A stretch of DNA of 64,000 nt, taken from positions 6,869,536 through 6,933,535 of the forward strand of contig NC_134524.1 in assembly GCF_027942865.1 (NCBI RefSeq). The letters are read 5' to 3'. This document shows, piece by piece, positions 11,554 through 22,444 of this stretch (positions within the stretch are counted from its first letter, which is position 1; the number at the start of each line of letters is the position of its first letter). The notes under the pieces were generated by a model. The model saw only the letters and a list, made by a program, of their open reading frames with translations, made no database searches and was not told the origin of the DNA. The translations under genes and the position numbers were made by a program. The stretch is from Odontesthes bonariensis. Taxonomy: Eukaryota > Chordata > Actinopteri > Atheriniformes > Atherinopsidae.

Positions 11554-11554
11554 C
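11219..11554. repeat. Duplicated segment ending in a GATA microsatellite (copy 2)
   Basis: Second copy of 10077-10422; the GATA run is at 11465-11553. Confidence 0.8.
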
Positions 11555-11859
11555 ACAAAAATATTCCCACAAATACAAATATGTTTTACACGTGCACAAA
11601 CTATTTTTACAACTCCAAAACTTTCTGGGATATGGAAGCATATTAGGACAGACTTTTCAATCTTTTAGAAATACGTGAAAAGTGACCAAGCTGAAATTAA
11701 TTAGTGACTCTGAGAAATAAGATTTAACTTTGTCAAAGCAAATATATAACAATAACCATAACTTTTGACGAGTTTCCCAGTACACTCACGGTTTAACCCT
11801 CCTGTTGTCTTGCGGGTCAAAAGTGACCCACTACCATGTTTAGCTGTAGAAAAAATACC

Positions 11860-13362
11860 TTAAAGGTCCCATGGCATGAAAATAAATGGAGGCTTTTATG
11901 TATTTTTATAGGCTTTAGTGGTCCCCTAATACTGTATCTGAGTTTTTTTCCCAAAAATTCTGCCTTGGTGCAGAATTACAGCCGGTCCCAAAAATTAGCT
12001 TTCCTTAGGATCCTCAGAATGAGCTGTTTAGGGTCTGCAGCTTTAAATCCAAAGCGGAGGGTGGGGGTGTGGCCTTACTTACGCCCGTGGTACCTTGCGC
12101 AAATGTTTTGTGAATCGCTATGGCACGTAGATGGCACGGCAGCCCTATGCCGTAAAACTAGCGAAACCTGTTGAAATGAGCTTACTTTGGCAATATGGCG
12201 AACTATTTACTGAACAACTCTCCTAACACAGTCAAACATCAAGCAAGTGCTACACAAGACACAGCAAAAAAGGCGTGCGTGAAGGGGAAAGCAGGAGTGA
12301 GGATTTTGACATTCTCATCTGATTGTTCTGGTTTGCAAAGATGCACGTAGCGCTAGCGCTGGAACCATGAATGAATCATTATCCTGATGAAATGCACTGA
12401 ATTTGCGGATTCATTCTTCTTCAGGAAGCTTGAAGTAGGGGGTTTTGGTCTAAAATGAGCGAGCTAACCATCTCATGGGCATGCAAACACCTCCAACAGC
12501 CCAGTTGGCAGAGATAAGTGCTTGCAGATGCTATTAGCTGCATTGCTACCGATACAAACCCTTTCTTGTGATAACAAGCTATATAACTATACTGTACATA
12601 CAGGAAAGCAACACAATAATAGAGCGTTAAATTACTTACTCTCGGGAATGAGATCCTTCCCCAAGTGAGAGACGAATGGAGCAGGAGATTAACAGGCGGA
12701 TCGGTGCGGTGTCTGCAGTGGTCTCTGCACCGGCCCGTCGTGGTGAAGAAGGAGCTGAGCCAGAAGGCGAAGCTCTCGATTTACCAGTCAATCTATGTTC
12801 CTACCCTCACCTATGGTCACGAGCTGTGGGTAGTGACCGAGAGAATGAGATCACGAATACAAGCGGCCAAATGAGTTTCCTCCGCAGGGTGTCTGGGCTC
12901 TCCCTTATTGGGCTCGGTATTAGCCCAAGTTCTGGAAACATTCGTCGGTGAAATGTTTGGCGCACACAAACACAAATCTCTTCGGTTCTGTCGTCACTTT
13001 CCCAGAAAAAACTAAATCTGTCCACTGGCTCTTTAGAGGTTCTGATGCAGGAGCTCTAAACAGATTTTTTACATCCATGTACAGCGCAATGAGCTGGCCA
13101 AAGAGCTGTGGGCGGGGAAAGGCAGTTTTGGCATAGCCATATATGGGCTCTGGGAGGAAAAAACCTCCATGTCATAAGAGGCAGCTTTCCCGAACAGGCC
13201 ATCTGCATGGTCATATTACCAAAGGCGGAGAATAATTTCCATTGCATGGTTTAGGTCTATCGTCATTTTTAGCCACTGGGGGACCGCAGGCAGGCTAGAG
13301 GAACTCATATTAATGTTAGACAACCTTAAAAAGTGAAAATTTCATGCCAATCGCTCCTTTAA
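11860..13362. mobile_element. TTAA-flanked non-autonomous DNA transposon
   Basis: Left end 'ttaaaggtcccatggcatga'; right end is the imperfect complement ('tttcatgccaatcgctccttt' then aa). This is a common fish repeat type. An RTE LINE fragment is nested inside. No transposase ORF. Confidence 0.6.
12640..12945 (+). mobile_element. RTE (Rex3-like) LINE fragment
   Basis: The translation gives the characteristic RTE C-terminal string with LSIYQSIYVPTLTYGHELW followed by M.SRIQAAKMSFLRRVSGL. One frame change occurs near 12874. Both ends are truncated. Confidence 0.65.
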
Positions 13363-13650
13363 AGTTAATCAGAACAAAAATCTCTCTTAGCGAGGATACG
13401 ACCAAAATGGTTACTTGGAACTTTGACTATGGCTTGGAAAGGCAAGAATGAAGCACGTTTGACCAACAAATACGACACACTGGCACAAGACAAGGGGAGA
13501 CGCTTATACACACTGGGTTAACAGGGAACAGGTGGAATCATTCACACGACAATCAGACTGGGACACGAGAGGAAGAGTTAGTATTTAAAAATAAAACAGG
13601 AAATGACAAGACATGACATGGAGACGACACTTGACCTCATCGCGGTGTGA
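13363..13650. other. Unassigned sequence at the gene B break
   Basis: Unrelated to the family flanks. Family sequence resumes at 13650 (a segment found just after the membrane exon in A, E and H), so the gene B membrane exon was lost here. Confidence 0.5.
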
Positions 13651-13778
13651 CATTTCCCTGCTTCTGGTTCAGATCAATGCATCATTAGCAGGCTTTTGCA
13701 AAGCTCAACAATCTTTTGAAGAGATGTATTTGGCCCTTGAGGACCAGATGTGGACATCCCTGTACTATGTGAACTCAC

Positions 13779-14321
13779 CAGTGACGTTGAGTCGACATCT
13801 TCCAGAGCCGGAGCCATAATCAGTCTTCACTGCACACACATACAGACCAGAGTCCTCAGTCCTGAGTCTGGACACATTAAGTCTGAGTCGTCCTTCTCTG
13901 AGGGCGTCTTTGTCACTCTGGACTCGTCCTGCAAACCATTTATCCTGAGACTCTGACACCTCAGCACCTTCATAAACATGATACAGGAGTAAAATTTTGT
14001 CATCAGTTATCAGTTCACAGAAGATAAACAGGGAGCTCCAGGAGCTGTCAGGTTTGGTTGTGAACGTCCACTCCAGAGTGATGCTGTGCTTCTCCTCTGC
14101 CTGATAGGAGCTCTGTGGCACATTCACTACAAATGTTGCTGCTGAGGAGACAGAGAGGGACAGAGAGGAGCAGACACTCTGTAACATGTGGCAGCAATGA
14201 TCTGCACTATCTAAGCAAACACAGAAGATGATCAAAGTGTTTGGACTTGATCAAGTGAAGATGGAAACTGACCACAGACACATGAAGTGAGGATGATGAG
14301 CAGCAGGATCCTGCAGATCAT
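13779..14321 (-). CDS. Gene B: V-set Ig gene lacking its membrane exon (partial)
   Basis: Signal-peptide exon 14321-14273 and V exon 14141-13779, both intact and in phase 1. Untranslated exon 2 is 14568-14417. The V domain shows LEW (Trp for B-strand Cys), FIFC, R89 with D113, DSGLYVC, and the G-strand Cys in SGRCRL; sequons are NVS and NVT. The family sequence breaks at about 13650 and no minus-strand stalk/membrane exon is seen before gene A. If the V-exon donor is not used, the frame runs GEFT then stops at 13765, which would give a secreted single-V protein. Alternatives: splicing onto the gene A membrane exon 12 kb away, or a pseudogene. Paralogue of D and G by intron sequence. Confidence 0.6.
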
Positions 14322-14588
14322 CTTCTCCCTGTGAGAGGAGACAGAGGTGAAGAGTCGCCTCATTTTACAAACACAAACACACAATCATCAACAGCTAGAA
14401 GCAGAGAAACACATACCCTCTCTTCTGTCTCTGATCCACCACAAGACAGGAGCTGACTGCAGGCTCAATGAGATCAACTGCTGCTCAGCAGGAAAGGTAG
14501 CAGCATGAGGGGGCGGAGCCAAACAGCTGGAATAAAGCAGGACAGCTTTCAGTAAGGCAGCCTTCAGTCTGTGCAGGAAGACCCACAA

Positions 14589-14964
14589 GACAAAAGATTA
14601 TAAAGACTCCAGATCTTAGAGTCACTATTTGTAAGAACACATCTGGATTGTTCTGACATTATTTCCCATCACGCCTGGTGATTAACATCAATGAAGTCGA
14701 CCAATAAGCAGCTTTTAGCCCCAGCTGCATATTTAAGAGCTGTTGTGTGTTGAGAAGACAGGAAGACAGAAAAAAACATGATATCCACTGAATGTAGCCA
14801 GTAACCTCATATTGCTACAGTACGACAATTCGAGCTTTGCGCCGTTTTATGTGAAAACACACAAAGAAAGTATAAAGTTGCTTCAGAAACACATTAAAGA
14901 CGAAGAAACATCGAAGACATACGGTCATAATAAACATATTTAATAAATCTTTGTGAGTCCTGAA
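14589..14964 (-). other. Gene B intron 1, type shared with gene G
   Basis: From just above untranslated exon 2 the intron matches gene G (52820-53215), not A/C/E/F/H. No gene. Confidence 0.6.
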
Positions 14965-16504
14965 CAGAGATGTATAGTAACGAAGTAGAACTATTTCACT
15001 ACTCTACTTAAGTACTAATGCTGTATCTATCTCTACTGGAGTCAATGTTCCCTCTAAGCTGTGCGCCAGCGCAATCGCGCACTGCTCGCACATTCTCAGC
15101 GCACAAGAAAATCTATGCAGCGCATAAAATAAAATTCACCATAAACGTATTAATTAATATCTAATACCAGGCGTAGTGTTTTTCTGTAGCATTTTTCAAT
15201 GTAACGCAATGAGTGACAGGTGTTCAGCCAATGATACGAGTTTACTTACGCTATGCAGCCAATCAGAGCATTGATAGTGCTTGCATATGTGCCCTGCCCA
15301 TACGCGCCGTGCAGGTTAGCTAGCTAACAACAGTGCGGCGGAGGAGACGCAACCCCGCAGCGCCAGCGATACATCCACTCACCAAGCCAAAGTAAAAAAG
15401 AAATGCGGTTCTTTTAGGATGGAATGGCTGTCTGAGTATGTGCAAACAGAAGAACAAGCGGTGAAACTGGGTCAATTTTTTTTCTTTTTCGAGTGAGAAA
15501 GGTCTACTCTGCAAAACATGCAGGCTACAAGCATGACTCTCACATATAACATATAACATATAACATACTACACATCTCATGAACAACAAGATTTTTGTCT
15601 TTTTCTTTTTTAAGTGGGCCAAATCACTTGTATTAAAAGTAAACTAATGAAAATTGCTGCTGGGATTTGATTCTTTTAATAAGCCGTGTAACTTGCTATG
15701 ATCCAAGGTGTTGAACAGGTGTGATACAGGTGTGTGGCCACAGCGTGCACATCTGATGCTGCTCACAGTGGTCCTCAGTGTGCTCAGGGAGCTGCTGTGT
15801 TTGCCCAGACACATGAAAAATTAGAGGGAACATTGACTGGAGTATTATTTTTTTCTCCTACTTCCACTTTTACTTCAGTACATATTTTCAATGAATTTAG
15901 TACTTTTACTCCGATACATTTTTTATGTGCTGCATCGTTACTCGTTATTATAAACATGTTAGGAATCATTCCAAACCCCACAGTCACTCTAGTTCAAGTT
16001 TATGGTTGCTATAACAACCGTTGCATCCAATTTTACTGTGGCGCAAAGTTATACATGACGTAGATCTAATGTGTGCAAACTGAAGGGTGAGAAGACCGCT
16101 CGTGCTGCTCTCTGCTCAGCCTCTTTCGCTCTGCTGCCTGCCTGCGTCCAGAGAAAGTGCTTTGTTTGAACCAAAGATGGAAGAACCAGAAACACCTTCA
16201 ACTTCGAGTGATCGTGGTGGTGGCGGTGAGGAAGAAGACCACCCCTGGCCCTACTTACAGTCTCTGTTTTCATTCGCCGGAGTGAAAGACAATTCATACA
16301 AAATACTTTTACTTTCAGTACTTGAGTAGTCATTTTAAAAATAAACTACTTGCAATACTTAAGTACAAAACATGTTTAATACTTTAGTACTTCCACTTAA
16401 GTACGGTGCTTAAAGAGCACTTCTACTTCTACTCAAGTCACTTTTTTGATAGAGTACTTGTACTTCTACTCAAGTCTGAATCGTTAGTACTTTATACATG
16501 TATG
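14965..16504. mobile_element. hAT-type element in gene B intron 1 (outer)
   Basis: Flanked by an 8-bp direct repeat, GTCCTGAA (14957-14964 and 16505-16512). The ends are 'cagagatgtata' and, read inward, 'catacatgtata'. The inside is rich in 'tacttaagtac' motifs. Gene G lacks the insertion at the matching place. The same family occurs at 42271-43335. Confidence 0.8.
15043..15835. mobile_element. hAT-type element nested in the outer hAT
   Basis: A perfect 8-bp target duplication, ACTGGAGT (15035-15042 and 15836-15843), and perfect 15-bp terminal inverted repeats 'caatgttccctctaa'. Length 793 bp, no transposase. It is clearly younger than its host element. Confidence 0.9.
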
Positions 16505-16737
16505 GTCCTGAATGTGAGAAAGACTTATTTCTCTTCTCTCACCTGTTTGAGCCCCTCCTCTAAACTCTAAACTTTCCTCCCTGTTCTCCTCTCTCTCCTT
16601 ATCCTGAACATGTTCCAGTATAACTGATTCTATGCAAATCACACAGTAAAAGTAACAACTTTACTTTTCCAAACACAGAATTATTGTCAGAACAGCAGCA
16701 ACAAAGACTTTCTGTGTCAAACATCTGAACACATTAC

Positions 16738-16971
16738 CTTCTCTCCTCTCCTTCTTCCTCTAGAACATGAAGCTGTTATTCAGGCAGCTCAGAAGTTTGG
16801 TTTGTCCGCAGCTTGCTGAATAAATAGTGGATATGACCCATCAGAGAAGATTTAGATCCATTAAGTTCTGCTGGAGCTGTGATGCTGTCTGTTGGACTAA
16901 CTGAGGCTCTGATTTATATACAGAGAAACTGTCATTGTTCTCAGCGGAGGCGGATCAGTCAACCCCGCCCC
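16738..16971 (-). promoter_or_regulatory. Gene B promoter and untranslated exon 1
   Basis: Minus strand: GC box 16971-16963, TATA box 16920-16913, exon 1 donor after 16738. Both upstream ORFs are present. Spacing between TATA box and donor is the same as in gene A (175 bp). Confidence 0.7.
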
Positions 16972-17505
16972 ATTGCTACTGAGTTATAACTGGTCTCTGA
17001 GTTAACCCAACTCGTGCTACAAAAAAGCAGTTTAATCAAGTTTCGTTGTCTGTAGTTCTGCTGTTTCGTGGTTTTGTCTCTGTTACAGATGAGGAACATG
17101 AAGTAAATGCTGCTAAAGGAAGAGGAACTGATTTGTTCTAACCAGCAGTTATTATTGTGTTATTATTCCCATGATGATGTTAAATCTCCTTGGGCTGTTT
17201 TGTTGCTCATATAGATGTTCCAGTAGTTAGCCATGAAGAACCACTACAGAACTAACACAGTTTATCCAGCTCAGAGTTTAAAGCAGCTGAGAACCAACTG
17301 TCTCTGTTTGTGCTGTTTTGTTGCTCATACAGACTCGTACATATGAACAGTATCCACAACATTTTATTCTGTCAGCTGGGAACACAAAATCCAAAACTCA
17401 AAGCAAATGAAGAGAAAACAGACAAAATGCAGCAGAACAACAGTTTGATGATGAGGGAAATGTTTTCTATTCCCATAAATCACCTTCATTTTGTGTCCTT
17501 TACAG

Positions 17506-17660
17506 CAGCTGCTGATCTCTCCCAACCTCAGAGACCGACTGAGAGTCCACAACCAGACAGCAGAAGATGGAGCATCCTCTATGCTGTAATGGGACTGACA
17601 GTAGGAGCAGCAGCAGTAGCTCTGCTGATTATACTCGTCTTGAGGCGACATTTCATTTAA
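17506..17660 (+). pseudogene. Orphan stalk/membrane exon (plus strand) above the gene B promoter
   Basis: A good acceptor (tgtcctttacag) is followed by a phase-1 exon encoding LSQPQRPTESPQPDS, a membrane span (AVMGLTVGAAAVALLIILVL) and the tail RRHFI before TAA. Its length keeps the frame with a 363-nt V exon. No signal or V exon lies on the plus strand upstream; the nearest Ig exons belong to gene B on the other strand. It is probably the remnant of a lost plus-strand gene. Confidence 0.65.
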
Positions 17661-18240
17661 TCCCGTGATAAGACAGCAAACTTCAGTGTAGTTTTTTTAT
17701 CAGAACCCTGAAGGTCCATGAAGCATCTTTTCCTGCACATCCAGACAGACCTCTGACCTTTTCACCTCTCAGACTGTCTTCATGAACTGAGACAAACAAA
17801 CTGGATGAAAGACAGAGAGGACCAACATCTGAGTAGAGACTAAGAGGACTCTGTGGATTCTTCTTCTCTGATTCTATTAATACAATCACAGAAGAAGAAG
17901 AAAATGCTCCATTATCAGAGGCTGCTGCAGCTTAATAACTTCTAATCAGTCCAGCAGGGGGCAGTAATGCTCCTCACACAGCTGATGTGTTCACTGACAT
18001 CAAACTGTGCAGGTTCACAGGAAGTGATGTTTTTCTTTCTAGTGACACAAACAGTGTTGCAGTTCTGCATCGATCCACAGTGATTCTGCAGCATTGGAGG
18101 CACTTTGTTGTCTGAAAACTGTCCAATTTCTGACCTTCAGTCTGTTCATAGAATGAGAGAAGTGCCCGTTCTCTGTCCCGCTCAGAATCACTAACATCCA
18201 TCTTCACTTGGAGCGGTTTCCCAGATGCATGGTCCTTCAG
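17661..18240. repeat. Tail module with degraded hairpin (after the orphan exon)
   Basis: Contains the 3' hairpin region (about 17857-17903, two mismatches) and the module that carries the antisense open frame 18207-17974. Same order as downstream of the orphan exon at 33895. Confidence 0.55.
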
Positions 18241-18985
18241 TATTTGATGAATTAGAATAAAAAGAGTCTTAAACTAAATCCCAGCTCAGTCAAAATACTC
18301 AGTTTCAGTTCAAAATACTCAAAAGTAAAGTTTTCTAAAGTTCTGTGTCTGCTGTTAACAAACAATAGTACCAACAGCAAATGGACAATCTTAAGGCAGC
18401 CCGATGGCGGGGACACAAACCACCGTCAGCTTCTTTGTGATCAAACGTCTCACTGTCGATCACTGCTGGCGTTCCTGCACTTTGAACAGATGTTTCTCTC
18501 TCTATCATTTTCTACATCAGGGCCTACTTCTTCTCTGACTCCTGCATCGGTGTCCTCTCAGTGTGTGCAGCAGTCTAAAAGAAAAGCATTTTCCCATAGA
18601 AATATGAGTCTGTACCTATCATGTGTCATTAGGAGCTAAATTCCCATCACAGATCTCAGAGCAGTTTCATTTCAGAGAGGGGAACTTCCCTTTGACCAGC
18701 GATGCAGGAGATGACTGAACCGGAGACAAGCTGAGCTCTCCTAAAAACAACAAATGCTTTTTCATAATGGACTGAAAGTTGTCAGTGTACTTTCGTCTAA
18801 TTATGTCTCATGCAGTCGGTACCATGTACACTTGCCTTCCACTTTACCACTATGTGCTACTTTCTGTTGGTCTGGCACATAAAATCTCTATAAAATAAAT
18901 TCATGTTTGTGGCTGTAATGTGAGAAAATGTGGGAAAGTTCAAATGGGAAAAACACTTTTACAAGTCACTGTATACATTAAAAGT
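18241..18985. other. No gene seen
   Basis: Only 18241-18400 is shared with other flanks; the rest looks unique and non-coding. Confidence 0.5.
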
Positions 18986-18989
18986 CCAC

Positions 18990-19341
18990 AAGTTCAAACG
19001 CATTTTATAGACTACGTTACCCATGATGCACCTCAGTTGTAGTTCCGGTGTTGCGCAGATTAACAGGTGTGTCGGAGGTGAAACTCATATCAGTATTCCT
19101 GTGTGTCTGAATACTGTGTTTACAGCAGTGATGTATGTTTAAGCGTCCCTTTGCTTTCCAAGAATGCCATTTGTATTATTAATAAGTTAGCTCGTTGCTA
19201 ATGCTAACAGTGTAAACATCTGTCAAATCTTTTCTTAAAATAAGAAATAAAGTGTTTTACAACATGAAAACTTGTTATTTAATTTCCTTCTCTGGTTTCA
19301 GTTTTGTTAAACCTTTATTAAACACACAGCGTGACACAAAC
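18990..19341. repeat. Promoter-like duplicated module, copy 1
   Basis: Also at 34915-35285, 54825-55175 and 59855-60180. It opens with 'acccatgatgcacctc' and 'ttccggtgttgcgcag' (an ETS-like site), reminiscent of a housekeeping promoter end. Partial reverse copies are at 30170-30290 and 49590-49710. No ORF. Confidence 0.5.
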
Positions 19342-19569
19342 TGTTAGCCCGATTCTTTCATTGGAAGCCCAAGAGCAAGCTGGAGAAATCTTAAGTTAAA
19401 TAAAGTATTTATTGTGGTCACATGTGAAGTATAGCAGCGCTGGACTCTGAGTGACAGAGCCCTCACAGGGCCTCCGTACTAGTAATAAAAATTTAATTAA
19501 ATAAAATAATACTTTATCTTACTTAAGATTTCTCCATCTTGTTCTTCCAATGAAACAATCGGGCTAACA
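19342..19569 (+). mobile_element. Endogenous retrovirus LTR-like segment
   Basis: Runs from TGTTAGCCCG to CGGGCTAACA and is followed four bases later by a primer-binding site. Contains AATAAA-type signals. Unusually, its two ends are long inverted repeats of about 60 bp, not just the usual few bases. Confidence 0.55.
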
Positions 19570-19572
19570 ATT

Positions 19573-19590
19573 TGGTGCCGTGACCCGGAT
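19573..19590 (+). other. Retroviral primer-binding site
   Basis: 'tggtgccgtgacccggat' directly after the LTR-like segment. It closely resembles the tRNA-His type primer-binding site. A splice-donor-like 'aaggtgagc' lies about 80 bp downstream. Confidence 0.6.
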
Positions 19591-20322
19591 TGGCTGACTC
19601 CGAGGGAGGACTGCCGGAGCTGATCGAAGGGGACCCTTTTTTCAGACAATTCGAGGCACCCGGACATAAGGTGAGCAGAAAACCTCTTGTATGAGTATAT
19701 GTGAAATTTCTGCACATTGGACAAGCTAAATTAAGTTGTCTGAATTAAGATGTCCTCTGATCAGTAAAAATCAAACTATAAATTTACTGTTTGTTTGTTT
19801 TATTGAATGGTCACACGTAAAAGTATAAAAACACATAGTCTCACATAGGGAAAGAATATGAGTGTCCTGATAAGTTTAATTCGAAAACAAATAAAAGAAA
19901 CCCTGTGAGAGGTTATCTTCTAAGTTGATATCCGCATGAGAAGAGTCTGTAAATGTTCCGCGTGTGGTGGTAGGACTATGAAATAATAAATTCGCATTAA
20001 GGACACAGCTTTGTTATTTTTCTTGAAACTGTGGGGTGGTTCGCTACTTGATTGATATTTTACTGTGATAATCACACAGATCTCAAGTGGTTCTGCACAA
20101 AAGGGGGGCATTGGAATAGAAAAAAAAAGGGGGAAAGTTAAATAGGGTGTTACAGAGATTGTTGAATTAGAACGAGTGTGTGGACTGGGAAAAAAAAAAC
20201 AGCGATCAAGCGCACAGGAGTTTTAGACCCTGTGTAGAAGCTTCTTGACCGGGTCCAAACATTCGGGCACTGCACCATTCACCCATTCTGACTAACACGT
20301 GTAAAACTATTACTATCTAAAT

Positions 20323-21020
20323 ATGTCACAAACAATGATCAATCAGTGGAAAACCTGCAAACCCGGCTCACTGGGGTCGGTACTATTTGACACCTTGACT
20401 AGATGGCAGAAAAAGGTCCCAAAGGAAGAAGAAAAAAAAGGGACTGAAAGACTTGTTGAATGGACGAGAGAGATGCAAAAGAGAGGAATGTTTGGAGGGT
20501 GTAAATGTGGTCCGCCAAAGCTGAGTGAGTTCAGTATGTTTTTAAAACAGGCAACAGGGAGTAAGGATCAAGCTACAGCACAGCTACAAGTAGAGGCAGG
20601 CATACTGCAAAGAGCGAGAGCAGAGAGGGAAGAAAAAAAAAAGCATCAATATTTCTCACGGACTGTCAGTGGTTTTTAGGTGAAGTTAAATTCTCTATTC
20701 AGACACAGTCCTTTGCACAAATACAACACCAAATGCCAGTCGGGCCGCTATCTTCTCCAGGGACACATCCGGATACACAAAAAGATAAGACACCTCTACA
20801 CAACATAACTACAACCGAGGAGAACAAGACAACACTGTCTCCTCCCCCTTATGCTGAAGCTTGCATGCTATTGGACGCGGTCCAGACACAGTTGCCCCAC
20901 GCTAAACGTGCTACGTCAGGAGCACTGCCCAACTTTACACCACCTTCCTACCCCCACCAACCTGCAGAGCAAACCTTTTTCACTGATTTTGAGTTAAAAG
21001 TAATCAATATTCATATTTGA
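20323..21020 (+). pseudogene. Endogenous retrovirus gag remnant (truncated)
   Basis: Two open frames, 20323-20679 and 20733-21020, together look like the N-terminal part of a retroviral Gag: a lysine-rich first part, then a proline-rich part with a PPPY late-domain motif (near 20850). The frames are separated by a stop. Capsid, nucleocapsid, pol, env and a 3' LTR are absent, so the copy is defective. Confidence 0.55.
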
Positions 21021-21540
21021 TCTCATTAAACCATTTAACTATTTAACTGTAGCAGATCTATGTAACAATTAAAATGCTTTATAGAGAGGTTTAAAATGAG
21101 TTGGATTATTAGGATATTAACAAAAACACAACAATAAAAGGCGCTACAGGAGTCAGATATCACCAATGGCTTTCTTAATGAGGAAAACTTTGAAAGACAT
21201 TTAAAGACAGCTGCAGTGAGACTGATTCATAACAAGACAAGTCAAGGTTTGTTTTTATGGAGCATTTCACAATGACCAGAGAGCCATACAAGTGAAACAA
21301 ATTATCAACATGATTAGCAGTTTCTAATCCTGCAGATAAGTATTAATTGAATTAAACAGTATAACATTGGATAGAATGGGTGAAATAGAAATAAAATGCT
21401 GTTTACAGTTAAAGAGATGCCACTCAACCAGATTAACAAACTGAGAAAAGGAGTGAATTTTGGAGCATTTTAAATAATTAGAGGTCTGAAGTGGTGAACC
21501 ACTTTGTGTCAACATGGGATTGCTATTAACTCGGAGACCA
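21021..21540. other. No gene seen
   Basis: AT-rich. A short piece near 21500 ('cactttgtgtcaacatgggatt') matches a flank of the array (35605, 55455). Confidence 0.5.
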
Positions 21541-21646
21541 TTTCCACTCTATTCATAGAATCAGAGAAGAAGAATCCACAGAGTCCTCTTAGTCTCTACT
21601 CAGATGTTGGTCCTCTCTGTCTTTCATCCAGTTTTTTTGTCTCAGT

Positions 21647-21924
21647 TCATGAAGACAGTCTGAGAGGTGAAAAGGTCAGAGGTCTGTCTGGATGTGCAGG
21701 AAAAGATGCTTCATGGACCTTTGGTTTCTGATAAAAAACTGCACTGAAGTTTGCTGTGTTTTGGGTGGATTTAGTGAAACAATGAGTCGAGACGAGTTTG
21801 ATCAGCAGAGCTACTGCGACTATTACTCCTATCTGTCCCGGTGCTGCATAGAGTCCGATCCCTCCTGGACTGTCTGGTTGTGGACTCTCAGTCGGTCTCT
21901 GAGGTTGGGAGAGATCAGCAGCTG
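21647..21924 (-). pseudogene. Orphan stalk/membrane exon (minus strand) upstream of gene C
   Basis: The acceptor just above 21924 opens a phase-1 exon with LSQPQRPTESPQPDS, a span containing Lys (VALLIKLV), and the longest tail of the set (about 40 residues, ending LRLSS). The frame is intact. About 130 bp away the gene C promoter starts on the other strand, so there is no room for its own V exon. It is probably the remnant of a minus-strand gene cut by a deletion. Confidence 0.65.
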
Positions 21925-22054
21925 CTGTAAAGGACACAAAATGAAGGTGATTTATGGGAATAAATATCCAACTGCTTTCTGTTTTAGCTGCACTGAAACA
22001 GAGAGGAAGGAGTGGTTATAACTCAGTAGCCAGGGGGCTGGGTTGACTGGTTTC

Positions 22055-22245
22055 TCCTTATATAAAGAAAGCATAGCCTCAGTTAGTCCAACAGACAGCA
22101 TCACAGCTCCAGCAGAACTTAATGGATCTAAATCTTCTCTGATGGGTCATATCCACTATTTATTCAGCAAGCTGCGGACAAACCAAACTTCTGAGCTGCC
22201 TGAATAACAGCTTCATGTTCTAGAGGAAGAAGGAGAGGAGAGAAG
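22055..22245 (+). promoter_or_regulatory. Gene C promoter and untranslated exon 1
   Basis: TATA box tatataaa at 22059-22066; exon 1 ends at 22245 before gtaatg. About 35 bp between TATA and GC boxes, present in A, B and E, is missing, and the GC box has decayed to 'gggggctggg'. Both upstream ORFs are kept. Confidence 0.7.
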
Positions 22246-22444
22246 GTAATGTGTCCAGATGTTTGACACAGAAAGTCTTTGTTGCTGCTGTTCTGACAAT
22301 AATTCTGTGTTTGGAAAAGTAAAGTTGTTACTTTTACTGTGTGATCTGAATAGAATCAGTTTTACTGGAACATGTTCAGGATAAGAAGAGAGAGGAGAAC
22401 AGGGAGGAAAGTTTAGAACAGGAGGAGGGGCTCAAACAGGCAAG

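Noticed and set aside
10304-11641. Open frames with repeated IYLS residues
   Set aside because: They are translations of the GATA microsatellites, not proteins.
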